Source: VRUE01 sp963716735
GTDB taxonomy: Bacteria > Actinomycetota > Thermoleophilia > Solirubrobacterales > 70-9
NCBI GenBank assembly: GCA_963716735.1
Contig: OY970321.1
Location: 1,736,001-1,800,000 of the forward strand
Length of the DNA stretch: 64,000 bases
Reading direction: 5' to 3'
In this document: in pieces, positions 9,378 to 16,618 of the stretch
Position numbering within the stretch: position 1 is the first letter of the stretch
Layout of the letters: each line of letters opens with the position of its first letter
Notes under the pieces: generated by a model
Database searches by the model: none
Told to the model about the DNA's origin: nothing
The model's input: the letters and a program-made list of their open reading frames with translations, nothing else
Translations under genes and position numbers: made by a program

Positions 9378-10502
9378 TCATCTCGGTGCCCCGCTTCGAT
9401 CTTCCTCGCTTATGTCGGCACCGCTGCGCCCGACCAGCTGCGCCAGCAGTCCACCCAGGCCGACTTGGCTCTCGGTCCGGCGCTGCTCCTCGGCGCCGTT
9501 GCCCTCGCGCAGGATGCGTTCGATCTCGGTCAGCGACTCCTCAACCCCAAGCTCGCGCGCGTAGGGAAGGGCGACTTGGAGAACGCGCGCGGCAACGTCG
9601 CGGGCCGGACTCGGCTGATCGGAGTCGAACACGATTTCCGCCGCAAGGCCGTGGCTGGCCGCCTGGAAGTAGGACTCCTCGAGCGCCTCGCGGTGCAGGC
9701 GGGAGTCAGTGGGCCGGTCGAGCTCCTTGGCGGCAATCGCTTGAATCAAGGCGGCGAAGGCGGCGGAGGTGCGTGGCTCCGTCGGCACGTCCACCGCCCT
9801 CACCTCAACCGTCCCGAGGCGAGGGTGCGGGCGCACGTCCCACCAGATGTACGTGTAGTCGTCGACTCCGGCTGCGGCAACGAGCTGGTCGGCCACCTCG
9901 AGGAAGTCCGCGTAGTCGCGGAAGGCCCGGGGCACCTGGAAGCGCGGGTAGCTGCGCACGACCTGAGTGCGAGCGCTGGCATGGCCCGAGTCGACGCCTT
10001 CTTGAAAGGGCGAGTTGGCACTCAGGGCCTGCAGCGCCGGCAGATAAAGACGCAGGGCGTTAGCGAGCCTGACCGCGGCCTCCGGATCGGGCATGCCGAC
10101 GTGAACGTGCAGACCGCAAGGCGGCGTCTTCAGCAGGCTGCCGAGATCCTTTTGCACAACCTCGTAGCGGGGTTTTGCGATCAGAACGGGGTCCCCCACA
10201 GCGGTCGGGTGCAGACCGCAACCAAGCAGTCCGAAGCCGGCCTCACCGACGCTCCGGCGCAGCTCGCGCAGCTGCTCGAACACCTCGCCCGCGTCGCGGC
10301 ATATCCCCGTCTTCAGCTCAATTTGTTCGGTGAAGATCTCGACTGAGACCTGATTGGCGATCGGCGTTCCGGCGACGCTCTCCAGCACGTCCTCGGCGGC
10401 GCAGGTCAGATCCCCGTCCTCGTCGACCAACAGGAGCTCCTCCTCGACGCCGAGCGAAAGCGCCTGCGAAACGCCGAAGCGATGTTGGTCGCGTGCCTTC
10501 AC
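9378..10502 (-). CDS. Carboxylate-amine ligase, YbdK/glutamate-cysteine ligase 2 family
   Basis: A protein of about 374 residues in the GCS2 family that forms gamma-glutamyl-type amide bonds with ATP. The nucleotide/metal motif LGVEEELLLVDEDGDL is at the N terminus. GCGLHPTAVGDPV, CGLHVHVGMPDPEAAVRLANAL and WWDVRPHPRLGTVEVRAVDVPTEPRT are further core motifs. The open frame runs 69 residues upstream, but that part is arginine/serine-rich shadow sequence. GTG 10502 is the first plausible start that keeps the whole domain. Confidence 0.85.
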   Translation of the reverse strand: MKARDQHRFGVSQALSLGVEEELLLVDEDGDLTCAAEDVLESVAGTPIANQVSVEIFTEQIELKTGICRDAGEVFEQLRELRRSVGEAGFGLLGCGLHPTAVGDPVLIAKPRYEVVQKDLGSLLKTPPCGLHVHVGMPDPEAAVRLANALRLYLPALQALSANSPFQEGVDSGHASARTQVVRSYPRFQVPRAFRDYADFLEVADQLVAAAGVDDYTYIWWDVRPHPRLGTVEVRAVDVPTEPRTSAAFAALIQAIAAKELDRPTDSRLHREALEESYFQAASHGLAAEIVFDSDQPSPARDVAARVLQVALPYARELGVEESLTEIERILREGNGAEEQRRTESQVGLGGLLAQLVGRSGADISEEDRSGAPR

Positions 10503-10554
10503 CTGATGCTGGCGATGGGTCGATTCCAGAATGCCTCGAGGCTCAAGCCCCGAA

Positions 10555-10659
10555 TCATTCGTCGGCGTCGTCCTCGAACGAGACGATGTGCCGGGCGAGC
10601 ATCGCGCCGCCAATCTCGATCTCGAGCTTCTTCTTGTCGACCGTCCGGATGATCGCCAT
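10555..10659 (-). CDS. Possible 34-residue small protein upstream of the YbdK-type gene
   Basis: Starting at ATG 10659 there is a short frame beginning MAIIRTVDKKKLEIEIGGAM and ending in the acidic tail SFEDDADE. Its composition is protein-like: an alternating beta-strand pattern KKLEIEI, then ARHIVSFEDD. It fills the gap between the GTG of the ligase gene and the divergent DUF72 gene. There is no strong ribosome site and no family I recognise, so it may be chance. Confidence 0.3.
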   Translation of the reverse strand: MAIIRTVDKKKLEIEIGGAMLARHIVSFEDDADE

Positions 10660-10735
10660 GCCGCCACCACTACCCTGCGAGGCTGGCACCTACACCGCGC
10701 TTGGTCCACCGCAGATGGGGTAGGAGGACCAGACG

Positions 10736-11464
10736 ATGCAGCGGGTACGGATCGGTTGCTCGGGCTGGAGCTACGACGACTGGCGCGGCGGCCTCTATCC
10801 CGATGGCCTGCCGAAGCGGCGCTGGCTGGAGCGCTACGCCGAGGTCTTCGACACGGTCGAGGTCAACGCGACCTTCTACCGGCTGCCGAAGGAGTCGACG
10901 GTTCGCGCCTGGGTCGAGCAGGTCCCCGGCGACTTCCTTTTCACGGTAAAGGCGAGCCGCTACCTGACCCACATGAAGCGGCTGCGCGAGATCGGCGACG
11001 CTGTCGCGCGTTTCTGGGAGCCGCTCGAGCCCTTGCGGCGTGGGCGGCGCCTGGGGCCCGTGCTTTGGCAATTGCCGGAGAACTTCCATCGCGACGACGA
11101 CCTGCTCGCCTCCGCGCTCGACGAGCTGCCCCGCGCCAGCCATTGCTTCGAGTTCCGCCATCGGAGCTGGTTCGCGGCTCCGGTGCGGGAACTGCTGGAG
11201 GAGCACGGCGCCTCGCTTGCGATCGGAGACGACAAGCGGCGATCGCTACCGGATGCCAGGCCGGCGGGCGAGATGGCCTACCTGCGCCTGCACTACGGCC
11301 ATCGCGGTCGTGGCGGCAACTACTCCGAGGCCGAGCTCGACGACTGGCGACGCCGGATCGCCGCCTGGCGCTCACGGCGGCCTGTGTTCGTCTACCTGAA
11401 CAACGACTGGAAGGGATACGCGCCCGCCAACGCCCGCTACCTGATGCGTGGCCTGCACGGGTGA
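10736..11464 (+). CDS. DUF72 (YecE-type) TIM-barrel protein
   Basis: A 242-residue DUF72 protein. The hallmark start VRIGCSGWSYDDWRGGLYP, the VEVNATFYRLP strand, FLFTVKASRYLTHMKRL, and YLRLHYGHRGRGGNYSEAELDDW plus the FVYLNNDWKGYAPANARYL ending are all present. Members adopt a TIM barrel of uncertain activity, and a nuclease or glycosidase-like role has been suggested for the family. It stands alone and is divergent from the YbdK-like gene. Confidence 0.9.
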   Translation: MQRVRIGCSGWSYDDWRGGLYPDGLPKRRWLERYAEVFDTVEVNATFYRLPKESTVRAWVEQVPGDFLFTVKASRYLTHMKRLREIGDAVARFWEPLEPLRRGRRLGPVLWQLPENFHRDDDLLASALDELPRASHCFEFRHRSWFAAPVRELLEEHGASLAIGDDKRRSLPDARPAGEMAYLRLHYGHRGRGGNYSEAELDDWRRRIAAWRSRRPVFVYLNNDWKGYAPANARYLMRGLHG

Positions 11465-11546
11465 GCTTCGACCACGCACCCGTTGAGCGGCGAGCCCAGC
11501 CAGGCCAGCCGCGGGCTTGGTGGCGGAGGAGTCGAGGCCTGAGCCG

Positions 11547-12023
11547 TCACCTTCGGCTCGCTTCCGCCAACCGGTCGAGGTGGCGCTTGCCGACCTCGTT
11601 CGTAAGCCGCAGGAACTCGGTGATCCGGGTCAGCTCGGCGGCGGTGAAGCGGCTCGCCAGGGACGCCTCCCACTCTGCCGCCAGCGGGCCCCAGATCCGC
11701 TCGGCACGGGCGTAGAACTCCGGGGTCACCTCGACCTTGACGCGGCGGCGGTCAGCCGAGTCGGGAACGCGGCGGGCGAAGCCCGCGCGCTCGAGCCGGT
11801 CGATGACACCGGTCACCGCGCCGCTGGTCAGGCCAACCTCGGCCGCCAGCTCTCCGGCGGTGAGGCCTGCGGCGTTCTCGATCGCATTCAGGCAGTGCAG
11901 ATCGGTGCGGTTGACCCCGAGCCGATCGGCAGCGAGGTTTTCGAAGGCACTGTCCTGGTTGCCGCTGGTACGAAAGGCGGCAATCAACTCCTGGATCAGC
12001 TGTCGCTTCGGACTTGCAGGCAT
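11547..12023 (-). CDS. MarR-family transcriptional regulator
   Basis: A 158-residue winged-helix repressor-type protein. The HTH is LTAGELAAEVGLTSGAVTGVIDRLERAGFARR and the wing is PDSADRRRVKVEVTPEF, flanked by the N- and C-terminal dimer helices. It is divergent from a VOC-family gene. The 87 bp between them holds tandem inverted repeats that look like MarR operators, so it probably controls itself and that gene. The ligand is unknown. Confidence 0.9.
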   Translation of the reverse strand: MPASPKRQLIQELIAAFRTSGNQDSAFENLAADRLGVNRTDLHCLNAIENAAGLTAGELAAEVGLTSGAVTGVIDRLERAGFARRVPDSADRRRVKVEVTPEFYARAERIWGPLAAEWEASLASRFTAAELTRITEFLRLTNEVGKRHLDRLAEASRR

Positions 12024-12027
12024 CTCT

Positions 12028-12056
12028 CTTAGTTGCTAAGATACTTGTTAGATAAG
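12028..12056. promoter_or_regulatory. Candidate MarR operator between the MarR and VOC genes
   Basis: CTTAG-TTG-CTAAG (12028-12040) is a perfect inverted repeat. It is followed after 3 nt by a second, imperfect site, CTTGTTAGATAAG (12044-12056). The AT-rich block stands out from the GC-rich surroundings and starts 5 nt outside the MarR start codon. That position suits autorepression and control of the divergent VOC gene. Confidence 0.6.
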
Positions 12057-12109
12057 GAACTTACCGGGCGAGAGAATCATAGGACGCTCGGATGACGAAG
12101 GGAGTGCGA

Positions 12110-12502
12110 ATGGCAGACGCGGGAAACACGGCATCGAAGACGGAGTGGCGACTGGAGCTGGTGCAGGTGCCGGTCTCCGACGTGGATCGGGCCAAGGCCT
12201 TCTACGTCGACCGGGTCGGCTTCCTCGCCGAACACGACCACCAGGTGAGCGACGAGCTGCGCTTCGTGCAGCTGACTCCGCCAGGCTCGGCCTGCTCGAT
12301 CGCGCTCACCAGCGGCGGGCACCAGATGCAGCCCGGGAGCGTCGAGGGCCTACAGCTGGTCGTCGAGAATGCAGATGCGGCCAGGGAGGAGCTCGTGGAA
12401 CGCGGAGTCGAGGCGAGCGAGGTGCAGGAGTTTCCCTGGGGCCGCTTCGTGTTCTTCGCGGACCCGGACGGCAACGGCTGGGCCGTCCAGGAGATTGTCT
12501 AG
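12110..12502 (+). CDS. VOC-family (glyoxalase/bleomycin resistance-type) protein
   Basis: A 130-residue vicinal oxygen chelate protein with two beta-alpha-beta-beta-beta modules: LVQVPVSDVDRAKAFYVDRVGF, and LQLVVENADAAREELVERGV then GRFVFFADPDGNGWAVQEIV. The D-P-D-G-N closing motif usually carries a metal Glu in the last strand (Q-E-I). ATG 12110 is preferred over 12092 because GAAGGGAG lies 5 nt before it. Its substrate is presumably tied to the MarR ligand, since the two genes share an operator region. Confidence 0.85.
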   Translation: MADAGNTASKTEWRLELVQVPVSDVDRAKAFYVDRVGFLAEHDHQVSDELRFVQLTPPGSACSIALTSGGHQMQPGSVEGLQLVVENADAAREELVERGVEASEVQEFPWGRFVFFADPDGNGWAVQEIV

Positions 12503-12864
12503 CGCTTGCAGGCGGGCGTGCCTCCGGGCAGGCGGTGACGGTTGGCGGCGACCTGTGCGTAGACCTTCGCCGCCAACCAGGAGATGCCGGGCAGGAGAAG
12601 GAGCCGGCCGGCGAGCCGGGAGATCAGACCGGAGCTGCCGAGCATCGCGGCGATCGCCTCATGTCCCGAACGGACGGCGCCGTCGACCCCGATCCACTGC
12701 ACCGCATCGGTCGCCTGCTCTGCGGTCACGCCCAGCTCGGCGAGGTCGGCGAACTGCCAGGCGACGACGTCCGCATCCGGCCGGATCCGCTTCTCCACCA
12801 GCCGGGCGCAGGTCGTGCAGAAGGCGCAGTCCCCGTCGAAGAGGAGCACCGGGCGGCGGGGCAT
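12499..12864 (-). CDS. DUF393/DCC thiol-disulfide oxidoreductase-like protein
   Basis: A 121-residue protein of the DCC family. It opens with RRPVLLFDGDCAFCTTCARLV, in which the DGDC-x-FC motif forms the redox CxxC. WQFADLAELGVTAEQATDAVQWI and the C-terminal LAGRLLLLPGISWLAAKVYAQVAANRHRL are typical of the family. The ATG lies 1 nt after the TetR stop codon, so it is co-transcribed with the TetR gene. It overlaps the end of the convergent VOC gene by 4 bp. Confidence 0.85.
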   Translation of the reverse strand: MPRRPVLLFDGDCAFCTTCARLVEKRIRPDADVVAWQFADLAELGVTAEQATDAVQWIGVDGAVRSGHEAIAAMLGSSGLISRLAGRLLLLPGISWLAAKVYAQVAANRHRLPGGTPACKR

Positions 12865-12865
12865 C

Positions 12866-13426
12866 TCAGTCCCAGCGCTCGCCGAGGAGGCGGTCGATCG
12901 CGAGCTGCTGGACCTGGGCCCGCGTCCTATCACCCTGCTCCGCCGCGACGAAGTAGCTGCCGATGAACAGCGAGTAGGCCAGCATCGCGCGAGCCTCGGC
13001 ATCCTCCTCGTCGGTGCAGAGCTGCCGGAAGAGGGAACCCAGGTACCCCATGCGCCGCTTGTCGACCCGGCGCAGGCGCTTGGCGACATCACGGTCTCGG
13101 CGCGACCAGTCCCGCAATGCCAGCTCCACGGCAAACAGCCCCTCGGCCGAAGGCGCCAGCTCGAAGAGGCGGCGCAACTTGTCCCGCGGGTCGGCCGACT
13201 CGCTGTCGACGGTCGCGATGACCTTCTCGGTCCCGGTCCTCTCCCAGGCGTCGAGCGTCTCCTCGATCAGCGCCCTGCGATCCTCGAAGTGCCAGTAGAA
13301 ACCGCCCTTGGACACCCCCAGGTCCTTGGCCAGCGCCTCGACCCGCACCGCGTCCGGGCCCCCCGCCGCGAGAGCGCGCGTTGCCGCCTCGACCCAGGCG
13401 TCTCGTGGGGTGCGGAGCTTGGCCAC
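12866..13426 (-). CDS. TetR/AcrR-family regulator
   Basis: A 186-residue TetR protein whose HTH is VRVEALAKDLGVSKGGFYWHFEDRRALIEETLDAWE. I place the start at GTG 13426, because a full promoter and a palindromic operator lie directly upstream (13434-13462) and the further upstream ATG at 13462 would put them inside the gene. The start codon is 7 nt from the -10 box, so the mRNA is probably leaderless. The DCC-type gene follows after 1 nt. Confidence 0.88.
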   Translation of the reverse strand: MAKLRTPRDAWVEAATRALAAGGPDAVRVEALAKDLGVSKGGFYWHFEDRRALIEETLDAWERTGTEKVIATVDSESADPRDKLRRLFELAPSAEGLFAVELALRDWSRRDRDVAKRLRRVDKRRMGYLGSLFRQLCTDEEDAEARAMLAYSLFIGSYFVAAEQGDRTRAQVQQLAIDRLLGERWD

Positions 13427-13433
13427 CGAGGTA

Positions 13434-13462
13434 TCTATACGGCACCGTATTGACAGATGCAA
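13434..13462 (-). promoter_or_regulatory. Promoter of the TetR gene
   Basis: On the minus strand TTGCAT (13462-13457) and TATAGA (13439-13434) are separated by exactly 17 bp. The -10 ends 7 nt before GTG 13426. The spacer contains the palindrome ATACGG-TG-CCGTAT. Confidence 0.65.
13437..13450. promoter_or_regulatory. Candidate TetR operator
   Basis: ATACGG-CA-CCGTAT is a perfect 14 bp inverted repeat. It overlaps the -10 of the TetR promoter and touches the first base of the -35 of the divergent promoter, so one bound dimer could block both. Confidence 0.7.
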
Positions 13463-13478
13463 GCGTGGTGCCTAGCAT
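13450..13478 (+). promoter_or_regulatory. Promoter of the DUF2867 gene
   Basis: A consensus TTGACA (13450-13455) is followed after 17 bp by TAGCAT (13473-13478), which ends 7 nt before ATG 13486. There is no room for a ribosome site, so the transcript should be leaderless. Confidence 0.7.
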
Positions 13479-13485
13479 CCATACG

Positions 13486-14130
13486 ATGGCGTACGGAACG
13501 AGCGAGAGCGGCGGACGGCTACCGAACTCGGCGCATGAATCTCAGCCCTGGCGGATTCGCGAGATCGTGCCCGACTTCACGCTGGAGGATGTCTGGGCCC
13601 TGCCGGTGGAGGGCGGCGCCGAGGACTTCTCGACGCTGCTGGAGATGGTGGGTTCGATCAGCCCCGCCCATTCCGATTCCCGCGCGACCCGCTTTCTCTG
13701 GGAGCTGCGCGATCGCCTCGGCGAGTGGTTCGGGCTCGGCAGGATCGACGTCCCGGCCGATGGCAACTCGGACAGGGACAAGCTGACGATTCCCGGAACC
13801 GACGAAACCTCGCTTGCCGAGCGGCTGCCGGACGACCTGCGCGACACGACCTGGGACGAGGGCTTCGGCTCCACGCCCTTCGCTCCCCTCTACCGCACCG
13901 ACGTCGAGGCCGCGGCCGAGGTATCGAACCAGACCGTGCACGGCGTTGCGCACATCGCCTGGGTCGATCGAGGCGAGGGCCGCTACCAGGGGCAGATGGC
14001 CGTCTACGTCAAGCCGCGCGGCCCCTTCGGCCGGGGATACATGGCGCTGATCAAGCCGTTCCGATACTGGATCGTCTACCCGGCGCTGATGCGGCAGTTC
14101 AGGCAGGCGTGGGATAGACGAGCTCGTTGA
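13486..14130 (+). CDS. DUF2867 domain-containing protein
   Basis: A 214-residue protein with the DUF2867 pattern: ALPVEGGAEDFSTLLEMV, FLWELRDRLGEWFGLGR, SNQTVHGVAHIAWV and the family-typical YMALIKPFRYWIVYPALMRQF ending. This family includes lipid/polyketide-cyclase-like folds often encoded beside regulators or SDR enzymes, and its function is not established. The gene is divergent from a TetR regulator and its promoter overlaps the proposed operator. Confidence 0.85.
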   Translation: MAYGTSESGGRLPNSAHESQPWRIREIVPDFTLEDVWALPVEGGAEDFSTLLEMVGSISPAHSDSRATRFLWELRDRLGEWFGLGRIDVPADGNSDRDKLTIPGTDETSLAERLPDDLRDTTWDEGFGSTPFAPLYRTDVEAAAEVSNQTVHGVAHIAWVDRGEGRYQGQMAVYVKPRGPFGRGYMALIKPFRYWIVYPALMRQFRQAWDRRAR

Positions 14131-14147
14131 GCAATAAGCGGAATCGC

Positions 14148-14438
14148 CTACGAGCTGATGTAGCGCTCCACCGCCTCCCGGGCAAGATCGCTGACCGATC
14201 GTCCTTCCTCTCTGGCTCGCCTCTGGGCCGCCTGATAGAGGTCAGGTGAAGTTCGGAAGCTCATGCGTGGCGATACCCCACGCCCTGCAAGCGAAGGGCG
14301 TCCAACCGGGCGACGCCTCGCCTTCGTGAGGTCATAACCGCGCTCGGCCTCGGCGGCGAGAGCATCGGCGACCTTGGGAGTTATCTCTTTCCCGGACTTC
14401 GCCCTTGGATATTTGGCGGTTGCCTTCACCTTCGCCAT
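14148..14438 (-). CDS. Ribbon-helix-helix protein, probable antitoxin
   Basis: A 96-residue basic protein whose C-terminal 45 residues fit an RHH/CopG fold: strand RMSFRTSPDLYQAAQRRA, then REEGRSVSDLAREAVERYIS. The N-terminal KVADALAAEAERGYDL region is typical of antitoxins that carry a toxin-binding extension. It overlaps the upstream toxin-like gene by 13 bp, as expected of a co-translated pair. Confidence 0.7.
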   Translation of the reverse strand: MAKVKATAKYPRAKSGKEITPKVADALAAEAERGYDLTKARRRPVGRPSLAGRGVSPRMSFRTSPDLYQAAQRRAREEGRSVSDLAREAVERYISS

Positions 14439-14767
14439 TTCCTCGCCTCCTCGTATTGCATTCGGTAGCGGTCACGCAGTGGCATCGCATGGATTACCAG
14501 TAGGCCGCCGTCTTCGAGCTCGACTGCCATGACCTCAAGCGGAACGCCGTTCATGTCGTCTCCGAGAATGACGAGCCGCCGATCGGCCTCGGCTGATGTG
14601 GCCTGCTCGAAACACAGACCGCAGCTCTCGACGACATGGCGTGAACTCGCGCGATATCCGATGCGCTGTCGCCGAGCGAGTCCACTTGAGGTGCGAGACA
14701 GCAGGTCGACTGTTCTGTCGGACAATATTAGCAGAGGACCGTGCTCGACGGCGAGCACGCCAGTCAC
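14426..14767 (-). CDS. Probable toxin partner (DUF4258/BrnT-like)
   Basis: The last 75 residues (YRASSRHVVESCGL, RRLVILGDDMNGVPLEVMAVE, LLVIHAMPLRDRYR) follow the pattern of short actinobacterial toxin-like proteins of the DUF4258/BrnT-related kind: an ASxRH-type helix, a GxDxxGxPLEV hairpin and a VIHAMPLR strand. The first 35 residues are less convincing, so the true start may lie inside the frame. It sits upstream of an RHH protein and overlaps it. Toxicity is inferred from arrangement only. Confidence 0.55.
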   Translation of the reverse strand: MTGVLAVEHGPLLILSDRTVDLLSRTSSGLARRQRIGYRASSRHVVESCGLCFEQATSAEADRRLVILGDDMNGVPLEVMAVELEDGGLLVIHAMPLRDRYRMQYEEARKWRR

Positions 14768-14919
14768 CGTTGCAATGGAGGGTCAGACGTCCGCTGAAGC
14801 CCCTACTGGTCCAGCCCAAGGCAGCCTCCGGTTCGAGTTGCTCTCTCCTAAGGGCTGTGGCGAGCGGGATTCGCCCCCCGTGGCTGAAGGACGCCTAGGC
14901 CTTACGTCCAGACCCGTTT

Positions 14920-14933
14920 AGCTTTTTAAAGCT
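14920..14933. other. AT-rich palindrome upstream of the DUF1800 operon
   Basis: AGCTTT-TT-AAAGCT is a perfect inverted repeat in otherwise GC-rich sequence, 55 nt before the ATG at 14989. It may be an operator or part of the promoter region. The rest of the roughly 220 bp gap (14768-14988) shows nothing else I can name. Confidence 0.3.
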
Positions 14934-14988
14934 TGGATCGTCGTCGCCGACAGGGCCCGTTGGGGACCCGAGAGGTCCACCTCCCGGT

Positions 14989-16605
14989 ATGGCGATCCCT
15001 CAGGCGACACCCAGCGCATCCAGGCCGAAACGCGGCTCCAAACCGGGGCGTCGTCGCCCTAGGCACTGGCACCTCTGGAAGGACAAGCACTACCGCTGGG
15101 TCCCCGAGGGCGAGTGCGGCTGGCGGGTCCAGAGTTACATCGTCCGCCACAAACGCAAGCCGCCCCGGCACCACCATCGCGGCCCCGGGCCGAGGCCGGC
15201 GGACCGCTGCGCGCCGTCGTCGTCCGCCGCCGCCGCTCCCATTTTCAACCCCGATCCCCGCCCGGCGGGCGCCTACCAGGGACCGTTCGGGCCGGCGCAG
15301 GCGACGCGGCTGCTGCAGCGAGCCGGGTTCGGTGCGTTGCCGGGACAGGCCGAGCAGCTGGCCTCGCTCGGCCTGGTCGGCGCGGTCCAGTCCCTTACCC
15401 GGCCCAGCGGGGGTGCGACGCTGCACGGACCGGCGCCGGTGGACGACGACGGCAACCCGATCGCCCCCGCCGACGCCTGGGGACACGACCACCTCTGGTT
15501 CCTCGATCGGATGGTGCGTAGCGACCAACCGCTGGTCGAGCGGATGGCGCTCGTCTTCCACGACTGGTTCGCGACCTCCAACGCCGGGGTCTCCAAACAG
15601 CAGCAGATGATCGACCAGTCGAATCTCTTCCGCTCGGCCTGCTTCGGCTCCTTCCTCGACCTGTTCAAGGCGGTCACTGTCGACCCGGCGATGCTGCAGT
15701 GGCTGAACGGCGCCGAAAACACCAAGCAGGCGCCCAACGAGAACTACGCCCGGGAGATGATGGAGCTGTTCTCCCTCGGCGCCGACCGCGGCGCCTACAC
15801 CGAGGACGACATCCGCGAACAAGCGCGGGCGCTGACCGGGTGGCGCTACGACTGGTCGGGCGAGCACGGCGCCTACAACTTCCGCCTCGACCCCAAACGC
15901 CACGACACCGGGACGAAGACGGTGTTCGGCCAGAAAGGCAACTGGGGCTGGGAGGACTCCTGCCGGCTCTGCGTCGAGAATCCCCTCCACCCCTCCTTCT
16001 TCGTCGAGAAGCTGTGGAGCTACTTCGTCCCGCAACCGCCCTCCGGCGGTGTCAGCGACGGCCTGCAGAGGACCTACCGCGACTCGGGGTGGGCGATCCG
16101 GCCGGTGCTCGAGGCGATCCTGATGAGCCCCGACCTCTACGAGGGCCCGCCGATGGTCAAACCGCCGGTCGTGCAGCTCGCCGGCATGCTGCGCTCGCTT
16201 GGGCGCGGCATCGACACCCAGGCCTGGACCTGGCTCTGCGAGCAGGCCGGGCAGATGCTCTTCCAGCCGCCGAACGTCTCCGGCTGGGACGACACCCGCT
16301 GGCTCGACACCTCGCGGCTGCGCGCCCGCTGGAACATCGTCGACTACGCGATCGACGAGATCGCGGTCGACGCCTGGGGCGGGACCTACAGCGCCACCGA
16401 GACCGCCGAGGAAGCGCTGGCCCGGGCGAGTGCCGCCTGGGGCTCCCCGACGCTGCGCGACGAGCACCGGGCCGAGCTGCTCGACTTCGCCCGGCGCAGC
16501 GAGAAACTCGCGATCGCCAAATGGCAGCAGGGCCCCTACCGCGCGATGCGGCAGAACGCGCTGCTGCAGCTGATCGGCGTCAGCCCGGACCTGATCCTGC
16601 AATGA
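14989..16605 (+). CDS. DUF1800 domain protein
   Basis: A 538-residue DUF1800 protein. After a basic, Trp/His/Arg-rich N-terminal region of about 65 residues, the domain begins at ATRLLQRAGFGALPGQAEQLA. Key family segments follow: RMALVFHDWFATSN, NYAREMMELFSLG, ARALTGWRYD, WEDSCRLCVENPLHPSFFVEKLWSYF and FQPPNVSGWDDTRWL. Such proteins are usually encoded beside a DUF1501 protein and are thought to act in export or the cell envelope. It is first in an operon with DUF1501 (13 nt gap) and a cupredoxin. Confidence 0.9.
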   Translation: MAIPQATPSASRPKRGSKPGRRRPRHWHLWKDKHYRWVPEGECGWRVQSYIVRHKRKPPRHHHRGPGPRPADRCAPSSSAAAAPIFNPDPRPAGAYQGPFGPAQATRLLQRAGFGALPGQAEQLASLGLVGAVQSLTRPSGGATLHGPAPVDDDGNPIAPADAWGHDHLWFLDRMVRSDQPLVERMALVFHDWFATSNAGVSKQQQMIDQSNLFRSACFGSFLDLFKAVTVDPAMLQWLNGAENTKQAPNENYAREMMELFSLGADRGAYTEDDIREQARALTGWRYDWSGEHGAYNFRLDPKRHDTGTKTVFGQKGNWGWEDSCRLCVENPLHPSFFVEKLWSYFVPQPPSGGVSDGLQRTYRDSGWAIRPVLEAILMSPDLYEGPPMVKPPVVQLAGMLRSLGRGIDTQAWTWLCEQAGQMLFQPPNVSGWDDTRWLDTSRLRARWNIVDYAIDEIAVDAWGGTYSATETAEEALARASAAWGSPTLRDEHRAELLDFARRSEKLAIAKWQQGPYRAMRQNALLQLIGVSPDLILQ

Positions 16606-16618
16606 GGGGAAGCTGACC

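Noticed and set aside
14829..14842. T-loop-like GGTTCGAGTT, considered as part of a tRNA gene
   Set aside because: No acceptor stem, anticodon stem or other tRNA arm can be formed around it on either strand.
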